Source: Pseudomonas sp. Teo4 (GTDB lineage: Bacteria; Pseudomonadota; Gammaproteobacteria; Pseudomonadales; Pseudomonadaceae). From it: a DNA stretch of 64,000 nt. The translations under genes were made by a program, and so were the position numbers. This document shows, one piece after another, positions 49,039-57,997 of the stretch (the first letter of the stretch is position 1; each line of letters begins with the position of its first letter). Under the pieces are notes generated by a model. That model saw nothing but the letters and a program-made list of their open reading frames with translations, was not told the DNA's origin and ran no database searches. The stretch lies in contig NZ_JAXCIL010000002.1 of the NCBI RefSeq assembly GCF_034387475.1, positions 1,488,001 through 1,552,000 on the forward strand, given 5' to 3'.

Positions 49039-49926
49039 TCAGCTTCGTTTGCGCAGGCTGAGCCAGGCATCGACGCTGTAGATGGCCAATCCGGCCCAGA
49101 TGCAGACGAACGCCATCAGGTTGCTAGGTGACAGGTGTTCACCGAACAGCAGCACGGCCTGCAACAACACCAGCGTCGGCGCAAGGTACTGCAGGAAGCC
49201 CAGCGTGGTGTAGGGCAGGTGGCGCGCGGCGGCGTTGAAGCACACCAGCGGCACCAGAGTGACCGGGCCCGCCGCCATCAGCCACAAGGCCTCGCTACTG
49301 GAATAGAACGACCCTTGGGCGCTCATCGCCGTGGGGTTCAACAGCAACCAGCCCAGCGCCAACGGCACCAGCATCCAGGTTTCCACCACCAGGCCCGGTA
49401 ACGCCGCCACGGGGGCTTTCTTGCGGATCAACCCGTAGAAACCGAAGCTCAGGGCCAATGCCAGCGATACCCACGGCAGGCTGCCGACCTGCCATACCTG
49501 CTGCGCTACCCCCAGTGCCGCCATGCCCACCGCCAGCCATTGCAGGCGGCGCAGGCGTTCGCCAAGCAGCATCATGCCCAAAAGTACGTTGATCAGCGGG
49601 TTGATGTAGTAACCCAGGCTGGCCTCGAGCATGCGCCCGTTGTTCACCGACCACACGTAAGTCAGCCAGTTGGCGGCAATCAATGCCCCGCTGAGGGCGA
49701 GAATGCCCAGGCGTTGCGGGTTGTCGCGCAGTTCGCGCCACCAGCCCGGGTGTTTCCAGACCAGCAGCAACAGTGAGCCGAATAGCGCAGACCAGAGCAC
49801 CCGGTGGACGATGATCTCCACGGCGGGAATGCTCTGGATTGCCTTGAAGTAGAGTGGGAACAGGCCCCAGATGATGTAGGCACCTAGGCCCAATAAGTAC
49901 CCGCGACGCGGGTTTGCGGCGTGCAT
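49039..49926 (-). CDS. rarD: RarD-family EamA transporter
   Basis: Intact, 295 aa, ten hydrophobic helices of the drug/metabolite transporter superfamily. MHAANPRRGYLLGLGAYIIW and the segment FPLYFKAIQSIPAVEIIVHR are the hallmark of RarD/YddG-like members; WLTYVWSVNNGRMLEASLGYYINPL is equally typical. Helix 10 ends AIYSVDAWLSLRKRS. Named for chloramphenicol sensitivity in older work; the physiological substrate is not established. Confidence 0.9.
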   Translation of the reverse strand: MHAANPRRGYLLGLGAYIIWGLFPLYFKAIQSIPAVEIIVHRVLWSALFGSLLLLVWKHPGWWRELRDNPQRLGILALSGALIAANWLTYVWSVNNGRMLEASLGYYINPLINVLLGMMLLGERLRRLQWLAVGMAALGVAQQVWQVGSLPWVSLALALSFGFYGLIRKKAPVAALPGLVVETWMLVPLALGWLLLNPTAMSAQGSFYSSSEALWLMAAGPVTLVPLVCFNAAARHLPYTTLGFLQYLAPTLVLLQAVLLFGEHLSPSNLMAFVCIWAGLAIYSVDAWLSLRKRS

Positions 49927-49990
49927 GCAGAATCCTTGCTTAGGTAGCTAAATAGCGCAGCGGCTATTGTAGACAGACGCCGACGCGCTT

Positions 49991-50965
49991 CTAGAACAAT
50001 TTCAGCGCAGGCTCTTCCAGCGCCGCCATTTGTTCGCGCAGTGCGAGAATCTGATCGCCCCAGTAGCGTGGCTGGCCGAACCACGGGAAACTCGGCGGGA
50101 ACGCCGGGTCGTCCCAGCGCCGTGCCAGCCAGGCGCTGTAGTGCAGCTGGCGCAGGGCGCGCAGGGGTTCGATCAGGGCCAGTTCGCGGGGGTCGAAGTC
50201 ATGGAATTCGTTGTAGCCGTCGATCAGCTCGGCCAGTTGCCCGAGGCGTTCTTCGCGGCTACCGGCGAGCATCATCCACAGGTCCTGAACCGCCGGACCC
50301 ATACGGCAGTCATCGAGGTCGACCACGTGATAAACCTCGTCGCGGTGCATCAGGTTGCCGGGGTGCAGGTCGCCGTGCAGGCGAATGACCTGATGCGGCG
50401 TGCGAGCGTAGATGTCCTCGACCCGCTTGAGCAGGTCACGGGCCACGGATTCGAATGCAGGTAGCAGCTCGCGGGGTACGAAGTCGCCGTCCAGCAGTGT
50501 TTTCAGCGAGGCATGCCCAAAGTTGTCCACAGCCAGTGCTTCACGGTGCTCGAATGGGCGCGCCGCGCCGACGGCGTGCAGGCGGCCGAGTAGCTGGCCA
50601 AGGCGGTAGAGCTGGTCGAGGTTGCCGGGTTCCGGGGCATGTCCGCCGCGTCGGGGGAACAAGGTGAAGCGAAAGCCCTGGTGTTCGAACAACGTTCTGC
50701 CGTCGTGTTGCAGGGGGGCGACAACGGGCACTTCGCACTCGGCAAGTTCGGCGGTGAAGCAGTGTTCTTCGAGGATCGCTTCGTCGCTCCAGCGACCAGG
50801 GCGGTAGAACTTGGCGATCAGCGGTTGCGCCCCTTCGATGCCCACCTGGTAGACGCGGTTTTCGTAGCTGTTCAGCGCCAAGACCCGGGCATCGCTGAGA
50901 AAGCCGAGGCTTTCCACAGCGTCCAGGACCAGGTCGGGGGTGAGGGTGTCGAAGGGGTGGGACAT
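49991..50965 (-). CDS. srkA: Stress response serine/threonine kinase SrkA (YihE)
   Basis: Intact, 324 aa. A cytoplasmic kinase that in E. coli opposes MazEF-linked death under stress. ATP lysine in PLIAKFYRPGRWS, catalytic loop RLHGDLHPGNLMHR (Asp in HGD), metal site HVVDLDDCRMGPAVQDLWMM. I choose MSHPFDTLTPDLVLDAVESL (ATG 50965) because the preceding in-frame residues look like REP-derived translation. It stands alone. Confidence 0.92.
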   Translation of the reverse strand: MSHPFDTLTPDLVLDAVESLGFLSDARVLALNSYENRVYQVGIEGAQPLIAKFYRPGRWSDEAILEEHCFTAELAECEVPVVAPLQHDGRTLFEHQGFRFTLFPRRGGHAPEPGNLDQLYRLGQLLGRLHAVGAARPFEHREALAVDNFGHASLKTLLDGDFVPRELLPAFESVARDLLKRVEDIYARTPHQVIRLHGDLHPGNLMHRDEVYHVVDLDDCRMGPAVQDLWMMLAGSREERLGQLAELIDGYNEFHDFDPRELALIEPLRALRQLHYSAWLARRWDDPAFPPSFPWFGQPRYWGDQILALREQMAALEEPALKLF

Positions 50966-51010
50966 GGAGACTCCGGGAGGTGTGCGGCGTAAGGCCATGG
51001 TAGCAGTGCC

Positions 51011-51099
51011 GGCCCCATCGCCGGCAATTCGGCTCCCACAGGTAATGCAGTGAACCCGAGGTTGGTGCGGGCCTTGTAGGAGCCGGCTTGCCGGCGATC
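51011..51099. repeat. REP pair (CCGGCAAGCCGGCTCC class, diverged left arm)
   Basis: Left arm CCCATCGCCGGCAATTCGGC (AATT in place of AAGC), right arm GGAGCCGGCTTGCCGGCGAT, about 35 bp apart. It separates modE from srkA. Confidence 0.85.
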
Positions 51100-51118
51100 C
51101 GCGCAAAGCGCGGGCAGA

Positions 51119-51883
51119 CTACACCGGCACTCCCAGCAATACATAGGACGGGTGAAACTGCACACGTACCTGATTGCCCGTGCTCACCCCTTGGCGCGCC
51201 AGCCAGTGCGCTTCGGCGAACGCACACAAGGTTTGCCCATTGCCCAATGCCAGCCGCACTTCACAAGGGCCTTGTTCATCCGCCAGCACGTCCTCGACCA
51301 CTGCGGTCAGGCAATTGCTGCCAGCTTCAGCCTCATCGCCCTTACCCAGCAACTGCACCCAGCCGGCCTTGAGCAGCGCCACCACCATGGTTCCCAGCGT
51401 CAACTCCAGGCGGGCGGTGCTGTCGTGGGTAATCAGTGCCTCAATCTCCAGCCCGCCGCCCAGAGCCAGGCTTACGCGGTCATGCCGGCCTTCACGGCGT
51501 AAGCCGCTGACCTGGCCTTGCAGTTGGTTACGCGCACTGGTGCGCAGCATCAGGCGCCCCAGCAGGTCAAGGTCGCTGGACTCCTCGGCCGTCTCCAGGA
51601 CTTGCGCCTGCAGCGCCTGCAGGCGTTGGTAGAGGCGCAATACGCGCTCACCCTCTGCCGACAGCCTGGCGCCGCCACCACCGCGTCCACCCGTACTGCG
51701 CTCGACCAGTGGTCGGCTGGCCAGGTTGTTGAGTTCATCGATAGCGTCCCAGGCGGCCTTGTAGCTGATGCCGGCGGCCTTGGCGGCGCGGGTTATCGAG
51801 CCTTGTTCGGCAATGTGTTGCAGCAGGGCGATACGCTGGGGGCGCCGGGCGATGTGTTGGGTAAGCAGGGCAGGTAGGGACAT
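51119..51883 (-). CDS. modE: Molybdate-responsive regulator ModE
   Basis: Intact, 254 aa. N-terminal winged helix (residues about 15-95; RIALLQHIAEQGSITRAAKA; AWDAIDELNNLASRPLVERS, with the GGRGGGGARLSAEG wing) and two C-terminal mop/TOBE domains (about 115-180 and 185-252; RNQLQGQVSGL; SNCLTAVVEDVLA) that bind molybdate. It represses molybdate uptake genes and controls molybdoenzymes. No mod transport operon is adjacent in this window. Appears monocistronic. Confidence 0.92.
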   Translation of the reverse strand: MSLPALLTQHIARRPQRIALLQHIAEQGSITRAAKAAGISYKAAWDAIDELNNLASRPLVERSTGGRGGGGARLSAEGERVLRLYQRLQALQAQVLETAEESSDLDLLGRLMLRTSARNQLQGQVSGLRREGRHDRVSLALGGGLEIEALITHDSTARLELTLGTMVVALLKAGWVQLLGKGDEAEAGSNCLTAVVEDVLADEQGPCEVRLALGNGQTLCAFAEAHWLARQGVSTGNQVRVQFHPSYVLLGVPV

Positions 51884-51955
51884 GGGCGTAGCGTGCTTGA
51901 TGTTGATGAAGGGACGTTGCCTGTCTGATCCGGGGCAGTCAAGTTTGCAAGGCCG

Positions 51956-52693
51956 TCAGGCTTGGCCAGGCTTAGGCGTGCGAGCCAGGCAATAGACATC
52001 CACCCGTCGCGCCCCGGACTTGCGTAACAACTGTGCGATTGCCTGAGCAGTGGCGCCGGTGGTCAGCACGTCGTCGACTACCGCGATATGCCGGTTTTCG
52101 ATCATGCGGCCATGCATGACGCTGAACGCTGCCCGCAGATTTCTCCGACGTGCCTTGGCGTGCAGGTCCTGCTGTGCGGTCGTTTCGCGTATTCGTACGA
52201 GCAGCCGTTCGTCGCAGGGTATCGCCAGCGGCACCGACAACCAGCGCGCCAGCATGCCCGCCTGGTTGAAACCACGTTCACGCTGTCGACGCTTGGCCAG
52301 AGGTATGGGCAACAGGAGGTCGGGCTTTTCCAGCCCTTCGTCGTAGCGGTGCTGCAGGCCATGGCCGAGCAGTTCGGCCATCAGCCTACCCAGCGGCCAC
52401 TGGCGATTGTGCTTGAAGCGGCTGATCAACGAATCCACCGGGAAGCCGTAATGCCACAAGGCAACCACTTGCTCGAATGCTGGAGCCCGCTGGCAGCATT
52501 GGACACAGGTCAGTCCCGCCATGGGTAAAGGCAGGGCGCAGCGGGAGCAATGCTCATCCAGCCAAGGCAGTTCATGTTCGCAAGCAAGGCACAGGGGATG
52601 GTGTTGTTCGCTGGGTTCGTCGCACAGCAAACAGGCGTGATCAATATTTAGACACTTGTAAACCAGTTGTTTTATGAGTGGTTGACAGTCCAT
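51956..52693 (-). CDS. comF: ComF family phosphoribosyltransferase-like protein
   Basis: Intact, 245 aa. The N-terminal zinc-binding part has paired cysteines ([35 protein letters not shown]). The PRTase fold has a PRPP loop [17 protein letters not shown]. The conserved [20 protein letters not shown] and [19 protein letters not shown] blocks are typical. Needed for DNA uptake in naturally competent bacteria; its role in Pseudomonas is unclear. It is divergent from bioB; a BirA-type operator lies directly upstream of its start codon, so biotin may affect it too. Confidence 0.92.
   Translation of the reverse strand: MDCQPLIKQLVYKCLNIDHACLLCDEPSEQHHPLCLACEHELPWLDEHCSRCALPLPMAGLTCVQCCQRAPAFEQVVALWHYGFPVDSLISRFKHNRQWPLGRLMAELLGHGLQHRYDEGLEKPDLLLPIPLAKRRQRERGFNQAGMLARWLSVPLAIPCDERLLVRIRETTAQQDLHAKARRRNLRAAFSVMHGRMIENRHIAVVDDVLTTGATAQAIAQLLRKSGARRVDVYCLARTPKPGQA
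52656..52688. promoter_or_regulatory. BirA-type biotin operator
   Basis: TTGTAAACC (52656-52664), 15 bp, then GGTTGACAG (52680-52688). This matches the known BirA operator TTGTAAACC-N14/16-GGTTTACAA with two mismatches in the right half. It lies between divergent comF and bioB, three bases before the comF start and about 95 before bioB. Confidence 0.8.
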
Positions 52694-52783
52694 GAGCCTT
52701 CCGTGAGTATGCGAGCTATCCGTGATGCGCTGGCGGGCCGTTCCTGTCCCGGCGCTAGAAACAGCCTAAACAAGGAAACGCCG

Positions 52784-53842
52784 ATGAGCGCCAGCACAAC
52801 TGCAACAACACGTCACGACTGGTCCCTGGCCGAGGTCAAGGCGCTGTTCCAGCAACCGTTCAATGACCTGTTGTTCCAGGCGCAGACCGTGCATCGCGCG
52901 CATTTCGACCCTAACCGCGTGCAGGTATCGACGCTGTTGTCGATCAAGACCGGCGCCTGCCCGGAAGATTGCAAATATTGTCCGCAGTCCGGTCACTACA
53001 ACACCGGGCTGGAAAAACAGAAGCTGATGGAAGTGCAGAAAGTCCTGGAAGAAGCTGCCCGCGCCAAAGCCATCGGCTCGACGCGCTTCTGCATGGGTGC
53101 GGCCTGGAAGCATCCGTCGGCCAAAGACATGCCTTACGTGCTCGAGATGGTCAAAGGGGTCAAGGCCATGGGCCTGGAAACCTGCATGACCCTCGGCAAG
53201 CTCGACCAGGAGCAGACCAAGGCCCTGGCCCAGGCCGGCCTGGACTACTACAACCACAACCTCGACACCTCGCCAGAGTTCTACGGCAGCATTATCACCA
53301 CCCGCACCTACAGCGAGCGCCTGCAGACCCTGGCCTACGTGCGCGATGCCGGGATGAAGATCTGCTCGGGCGGCATCCTCGGCATGGGGGAGTCGCTGGA
53401 CGACCGCGCCGGCCTGCTGATTCAGCTGGCCAACCTGCCGGAGCATCCAGAGTCGGTGCCAATCAACATGCTGGTGAAAGTCGCCGGCACCCCGCTGGCC
53501 GAGGAAGAAGACGTCGACCCGTTCGACTTCATCCGCATGCTGGCTGTGGCGCGCATCCTGATGCCGAAATCCCACGTGCGCCTGTCCGCCGGCCGCGAGC
53601 AGATGAACGAACAGATGCAGGCGCTGGCATTCATGGCAGGCGCCAACTCGATCTTCTACGGCGAGAAGTTGCTGACCACCGCCAACCCGCAGGCTGACAA
53701 GGACATGCAGCTGTTCGCCCGTCTGGGCATCAAGCCCGAAGCGCGCGAAGAGCATGCCGACGAAGTGCACCAGGCGGCCATCGAGCAGGCGCTGGTCGAA
53801 CAACGCAGCAGCGAGCTGTTCTACAACGCCGCGTCGGCCTGA
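52784..53842 (+). CDS. bioB: Biotin synthase
   Basis: Radical SAM enzyme that inserts sulphur into dethiobiotin, the last step of biotin synthesis. Intact, 352 aa. The SAM iron-sulphur cysteines are in [14 protein letters not shown] (Cys 59, 63, 66). [17 protein letters not shown] and [14 protein letters not shown] are conserved, and [10 protein letters not shown] and RLSAGREQM complete the barrel. The ATG at 52784 follows AAGGAAACGCC. First gene of bioBFHCD; likely repressed by biotinoyl-AMP-bound BirA. Confidence 0.98.
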   Translation: MSASTTATTRHDWSLAEVKALFQQPFNDLLFQAQTVHRAHFDPNRVQVSTLLSIKTGACPEDCKYCPQSGHYNTGLEKQKLMEVQKVLEEAARAKAIGSTRFCMGAAWKHPSAKDMPYVLEMVKGVKAMGLETCMTLGKLDQEQTKALAQAGLDYYNHNLDTSPEFYGSIITTRTYSERLQTLAYVRDAGMKICSGGILGMGESLDDRAGLLIQLANLPEHPESVPINMLVKVAGTPLAEEEDVDPFDFIRMLAVARILMPKSHVRLSAGREQMNEQMQALAFMAGANSIFYGEKLLTTANPQADKDMQLFARLGIKPEAREEHADEVHQAAIEQALVEQRSSELFYNAASA

Positions 53843-53844
53843 GT

Positions 53845-55017
53845 ATGGCCTTCGACCTGGCGGCGCGCCTTGCCGAACGGCGCGCCGCAGACCTGTATCG
53901 GCAGCGGCCACTGCTGGAAAGCCCGCAAGGGCCGGAGGTTGTGGTCGATGGCCAGCGTTTGCTGGCCTTCTGCAGCAACGACTACTTGGGCCTTGCCAAC
54001 CACCCTGAGGTGATCGCCGCCTGGCAGGCGGGCGCTGAGCAGTGGGGCGTCGGTGGCGGAGCGTCGCACCTGGTAGTTGGACACAGCACGCCGCACCACC
54101 AGGTTGAAGAAGCGCTGGCTGAGCTGACCGGCCGTCCACGCGCACTGTTGTTCTCCACCGGCTACATGGCCAACCTCGGCACCATCACCGCGCTGGTGGG
54201 GCAGGGTGACACGGTGTTGCAAGACCGCTTGAACCACGCTTCGCTGCTCGATGGCGGACTGCTTAGCGGGGCGCGTTTCAATCGCTACCTGCACAATGAC
54301 CCTGTCAGCCTGGCGAGCCGCCTGGACAAGGCCGTTGGCAATACCTTGGTGGTGACTGATGGGGTGTTCAGCATGGACGGCGACCTCGCCGACTTGCCTG
54401 CACTGGCCGACGTCGCTCGTGCCCGTGGTGCCTGGCTGATGGTTGACGATGCCCACGGCCTGGGTACGCTGGGCAACCAAGGTGGCGGTATCGTCGAGCA
54501 TTTCGGGCTGGGTGTCGAAGACGTGCCGGTGTTGATCGGAACCCTGGGCAAGGCCTGTGGTACAGCTGGCGCCTTTGTCGCGGGCAGTGAAGAACTGATC
54601 GAAGCCTTGGTGCAGTTCGCCCGCCCCTACATCTACACCACCAGCCAGCCTCCTGCGTTGGCCTGCGCCACCCTCAAGAGCCTGGAGCTGCTGCGCCGCG
54701 AAACCTGGCGCCGCGAGCACCTGACAGCATTGATTCGCCAGTTCCGGCAGGGCGCCGAACAGATTGGCCTGACGCTGATGGGCAGCCCGACGGCCATTCA
54801 ACCGATTCTGATCGGTGAAAGCGCCCAGGCGCTGCGCCTGTCGCAGATGCTGCGTGAGCGTGGCCTGCTGGTGACGGCGATTCGCCCACCCACCGTGCCT
54901 GCAGGCAGCGCACGACTGCGCGTCACCCTGAGCGCCGCGCACAGTGAGGCGCAGGTACAGCTATTGTTGAATGCATTGGCCGAGTGTTATCCACAGCTGG
55001 AGGCCGCCGATGCGTAA
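53845..55017 (+). CDS. bioF: 8-amino-7-oxononanoate synthase
   Basis: PLP enzyme condensing pimeloyl-ACP with alanine. Intact, 390 aa. [61 protein letters not shown] (PLP Asp and His) and [13 protein letters not shown] with the Schiff-base lysine (Lys 236) are all present. It starts two bases after the bioB stop and overlaps bioH by eight bases. Confidence 0.98.
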   Translation: MAFDLAARLAERRAADLYRQRPLLESPQGPEVVVDGQRLLAFCSNDYLGLANHPEVIAAWQAGAEQWGVGGGASHLVVGHSTPHHQVEEALAELTGRPRALLFSTGYMANLGTITALVGQGDTVLQDRLNHASLLDGGLLSGARFNRYLHNDPVSLASRLDKAVGNTLVVTDGVFSMDGDLADLPALADVARARGAWLMVDDAHGLGTLGNQGGGIVEHFGLGVEDVPVLIGTLGKACGTAGAFVAGSEELIEALVQFARPYIYTTSQPPALACATLKSLELLRRETWRREHLTALIRQFRQGAEQIGLTLMGSPTAIQPILIGESAQALRLSQMLRERGLLVTAIRPPTVPAGSARLRVTLSAAHSEAQVQLLLNALAECYPQLEAADA

Positions 55018-55741
55018 CCGACTGATTCTTCTGCCCGGCTGGGGGCTGGGCACCGCTGCTCTGGAGCCGCTGGCCGCCAGCTTGCGCGCTCAGGACCAGC
55101 GTCTGCATGTCGAACTGATGCCCTTGCCGGAACTGGCCGACACCGACGTCGAGGCGTGGGTCGATCACCTCGACCGCAAGCTTCCCACCGATACCTGGTT
55201 GGGCGGCTGGTCACTGGGTGGCATGTTGGCCAGCGAACTGGCGCGTAAGCGCGGCGATCATTGCTGCGGCTTGCTGACCCTGGCCAGCAACCCGAGTTTC
55301 GTGGTGCGGCCGGATTGGCCACACGGTATGCCGGAGGACACCTTCGGCACCTTTCTGGATGGCTGCCGCAGCCACACCCAGGTGACCCTGAAACGCTTCC
55401 GCAGTTTGTGCAGCGAGGGCGCGCAGCAGCCTCGCACCTTGTTGCGCCAATTGGGCGTGGGTGTACCGGACACCGATCCGTTGTACCTGGCCAGTGGCCT
55501 GGAAGTACTGGCCAAGCTCGATACCCGCGAGGCACTGCAAGCCTATGGCGGGCCGCAGCTGCATCTGTACGCCGGCAGTGACGCGCTTGTGCCGGCAGAG
55601 GCCGCCAAGGCTTTGAGCGAACTGCTGCCGGACGTGGAAGTCGGCCTGGTCGAAGACAGTTCCCACGCATTCCTGCTGGAGTACCCGCAGGAATTGGCGG
55701 CGGGTATCAAGATTTTCCTGCACGAGAGTGGCGATGACTGA
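55010..55741 (+). CDS. bioH: Pimeloyl-ACP methyl ester carboxylesterase
   Basis: Alpha/beta hydrolase that removes the methyl group from pimeloyl-ACP methyl ester, ending the disguised fatty-acid stage of biotin synthesis. Intact, 243 aa. [14 protein letters not shown] carries the oxyanion glycine; the nucleophile is Ser 68 in GGWSLGG. The acid is in [10 protein letters not shown] and the His in [12 protein letters not shown]. It overlaps both neighbours, showing translational coupling. Confidence 0.95.
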   Translation: MRNRLILLPGWGLGTAALEPLAASLRAQDQRLHVELMPLPELADTDVEAWVDHLDRKLPTDTWLGGWSLGGMLASELARKRGDHCCGLLTLASNPSFVVRPDWPHGMPEDTFGTFLDGCRSHTQVTLKRFRSLCSEGAQQPRTLLRQLGVGVPDTDPLYLASGLEVLAKLDTREALQAYGGPQLHLYAGSDALVPAEAAKALSELLPDVEVGLVEDSSHAFLLEYPQELAAGIKIFLHESGDD

Positions 55742-56552
55742 CCTTTCCCATCCAAGCCTGCCAGGCGCCCTGCCGGACAAGCGTCAGGTGGCGGCTTCCT
55801 TCTCCCGCGCTGCGGCCAGCTACGACAGCGTGGCCGCCCTGCAGCGTGCGGTGGGCGTAAGTCTGCTGGACCAGATGCCCGACGCATTGAAGCCTTCGCG
55901 CTGGCTCGACCTGGGCAGTGGCACCGGCTATTTCAGCCGTGTGCTGGCCGAGCGTTTTTCGACGGCGACCGGGGTGGCTGTGGATATCGCCGAAGGCATG
56001 TTGCGCCATGCTCGGGGCGAAGAAGGCGGGGCGAGTTACCACGTGGCCGGCGATGCCGAACGGCTGCCGCTGCGCGATGCCAGTGTCGATCTGGTGTTCT
56101 CGAGCCTGGCGGTGCAGTGGTGCGACCAGTTCGCTTGCGTGTTGGATGAAGTTCACCGGGTATTGCGCCCGGGTGGGGTAATGGCCTTCAGCAGCCTCTG
56201 TGTGGGTACCCTCGACGAGTTGCGCGCCAGCTGGCAGGCGGTGGATGGCCTGGTGCATGTCAACCGCTTCCGCCGCTTTGCAGACTATCAACGGCTGTGC
56301 GCCGACAGCGGGCTGGAACAGCTCAGCTTGCAGCAGCGGGCGCATGTGCTGCACTACCCCGATGTGCGCAGCCTGACCCACGAACTCAAGGCCCTGGGCG
56401 CCCACAACCTCAACCCTGGCCGGCCTTCGGGCCTGACCGGTCGCGCCCGCATGCAGGGCCTGCTGCAGGCGTATGAGGCGTTCCGTCAGCCTCAGGGGCT
56501 GCCAGCCACCTACGAGGTGGTCTATGGTGTGTTGCGCAAGCCAGAGGTGTAA
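55734..56552 (+). CDS. bioC: Malonyl-ACP O-methyltransferase
   Basis: SAM-dependent methyltransferase that methylates malonyl-ACP to start pimelate synthesis. Intact, 272 aa from the ATG at 55734, which overlaps the bioH stop; a GTG two codons earlier is possible. [20 protein letters not shown] is typical of BioC. Motif I is [44 protein letters not shown] and VQWCDQ follow. It ends [11 protein letters not shown]. Confidence 0.96.
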   Translation: MTDLSHPSLPGALPDKRQVAASFSRAAASYDSVAALQRAVGVSLLDQMPDALKPSRWLDLGSGTGYFSRVLAERFSTATGVAVDIAEGMLRHARGEEGGASYHVAGDAERLPLRDASVDLVFSSLAVQWCDQFACVLDEVHRVLRPGGVMAFSSLCVGTLDELRASWQAVDGLVHVNRFRRFADYQRLCADSGLEQLSLQQRAHVLHYPDVRSLTHELKALGAHNLNPGRPSGLTGRARMQGLLQAYEAFRQPQGLPATYEVVYGVLRKPEV

Positions 56553-56562
56553 GGGGAGATAG

Positions 56563-57243
56563 ATGAGCCAGGCCTATTTCATTGCCGGGACCGATACCGA
56601 TGTTGGCAAGACCACCATTGCCGCCGGGTTGTTGCATGCTGCGCGGCTACAGGGCCTGAGCACGCTGGGTGCCAAGCCGGTCGCTTCGGGTTGTACGGTC
56701 ACTGCAAAGGGGCTACGAAATGCCGATGCCCAGGCGTTGATCGACGAGAGTTCGGTGAAGCTGGCGTACGAAGAGGTCAACCCGTTCGCCTTTGAACCTG
56801 CCATTGCACCGCATGTGGCGGCGCGTGAGGCAGGTGTCGCGCTGGAGGTGCCGGTGCTGTTCAAAGCCATGCGCCATGTGCTGGATCAGGGGGCGGACTT
56901 CACCCTGGTCGAGGGCGCGGGTGGATGGCGGGTGCCGCTTTCCAACCAGGCCAATCTGTCAGACTTGGCAATTGCCTTGAAACTGCCGGTGATTCTGGTG
57001 GTGGGTGTGCGTCTTGGATGCATCAACCATGCGCTGCTTAGCGCCGAGGCAATCGCCCGGGACGGGCTGCAGTTGGCGGGTTGGGTGGCCAACATCATCG
57101 AGCCGCGCACCTCGCGTCTGGAAGAGAACCTTGCCAGCCTGGCCGAGCGCTTGCCAGCGCCGTGCCTGGGGCGGGTACCGAAACTTAAGCAGGCGACTGC
57201 CGATGCGGTGGCGGAGCATCTGCAGCTGGATTTGCTGGACTAG
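56563..57243 (+). CDS. bioD: Dethiobiotin synthetase
   Basis: ATP-dependent ring closure of diaminopelargonate to dethiobiotin. Intact, 226 aa. P-loop GTDTDVGKT (residues 9-17), substrate lysine in LGAKPVASGC, VEGAGGWRVPLSNQANLSDL and PVILVVGVRLGCINHALLSA are diagnostic. It starts 10 bases after bioC with GGGGAG upstream. bioA is not in the window, which is usual for Pseudomonas. Confidence 0.97.
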   Translation: MSQAYFIAGTDTDVGKTTIAAGLLHAARLQGLSTLGAKPVASGCTVTAKGLRNADAQALIDESSVKLAYEEVNPFAFEPAIAPHVAAREAGVALEVPVLFKAMRHVLDQGADFTLVEGAGGWRVPLSNQANLSDLAIALKLPVILVVGVRLGCINHALLSAEAIARDGLQLAGWVANIIEPRTSRLEENLASLAERLPAPCLGRVPKLKQATADAVAEHLQLDLLD

Positions 57244-57356
57244 GATGCCCATGGCCTATCAAATGGCACTGAGCCATTAGGGATTTAAACGAGCCTTTTC
57301 GCCGCTGGCCTGCTTTAATTGGCCGTGTTCATATCCAGCGTCAATGGAGTCCTGAC

Positions 57357-57653
57357 ATGGAAATCACCGGTAGCTCCGCCTTTTACGCGGGCCTTGGCGC
57401 CATCCAGACCGGGCAGAATCGCGTCGATCAGGCTGCCAGCCAGATTGCCAACAGCACTGTCGAGCGTGCTGCCACCAGCCAGTCCAGCGACTATCAGGCC
57501 GAGCGCTTGCGAGCGGTCGATCGCAGTCAGCAGATGGACCTGGCAACCAGCACGGTGCAGTTGGCCCTGGGCAAACAGGAAGTCGAACTGGGCGCAAAGG
57601 TCGCCAAGGCTTCCGACGAAATGCTCGGTCGGTTCATCGACACCTACGCCTGA
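57357..57653 (+). CDS. Conserved small protein downstream of bioD
   Basis: Intact, 98 aa. MEITGSSAFYAGLGAIQTGQ and NRVDQAASQIANSTVER recall the N-terminal heptads of flagellar rod and hook proteins (GL-x-A-x-Q-x-RV-x-AA-x-NIAN), but the protein is short and lacks the rest. The remainder is helical and polar (LATSTVQLALGKQEVELGAK). No signal peptide. A gene of this type follows bioD in other pseudomonads as I remember. Function unknown. Confidence 0.78.
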   Translation: MEITGSSAFYAGLGAIQTGQNRVDQAASQIANSTVERAATSQSSDYQAERLRAVDRSQQMDLATSTVQLALGKQEVELGAKVAKASDEMLGRFIDTYA

Positions 57654-57730
57654 TCCAGGCCTTTTCCAATATTTGGCACATCCCTGGTGGGAGCTGTTGC
57701 CGTGCTCAAAATCCGAACGCTTGCGCGATC

Positions 57731-57804
57731 CCTGTGGGGGCGGGTTTACCCGCGAATGCGACGATGAATTCATCGACGTATTCGCGGGTAAACCCGCTCC
57801 CACA
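57731..57804. repeat. REP pair (CGCGGGTAAACCCGCTCCCACA class)
   Basis: Arms CCTGTGGGGGCGGGTTTACC and GGTAAACCCGCTCCCACA, with TGCGACGATGAATTCATCGA between them, itself partly palindromic (GATGAATTCATC). Confidence 0.9.
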
Positions 57805-57910
57805 AAGGTATGCATGATGTTCCTGATGTGTGGCGTGGCGTAAATGCCATTTTTCGCGGCGCAAATGGCACCATGGTCCCGTCTTGACAATGGGCAGAGC
57901 TAAACGTAAG

Positions 57911-57928
57911 TTTCAAACAACTGTTTGA
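57911..57928. promoter_or_regulatory. Palindrome upstream of acyl-CoA dehydrogenase 1
   Basis: TTTCAAACAACTGTTTGA contains TCAAACA-AC-TGTTTGA, perfect 7-bp arms with a 2-bp centre, about 70-87 bases before the start codon. Regulator unknown; the TetR-type PsrA sites of Pseudomonas (GAAAC-N4-GTTTC) are similar but not identical. Confidence 0.45.
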
Positions 57929-57997
57929 TCGAAAGCCGCCAAGAGCTGGTCGGTATCAGCGGTCTTCCCACAGAACTCATCACAGAGGTTCATCGCA

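Larger units (their letters stand above)
57654..57997. other. Intergenic region with REP pair
   Basis: 344 bases without a gene. A REP pair lies at 57731-57804. The right part (57840-57997) is the leader of the acyl-CoA dehydrogenase gene; GTTTCAAACAACTGTTTGATC at 57910 includes an imperfect palindrome (TCAAACA/TGTTTGA) that could be a TetR- or FadR-type operator. Confidence 0.6.
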
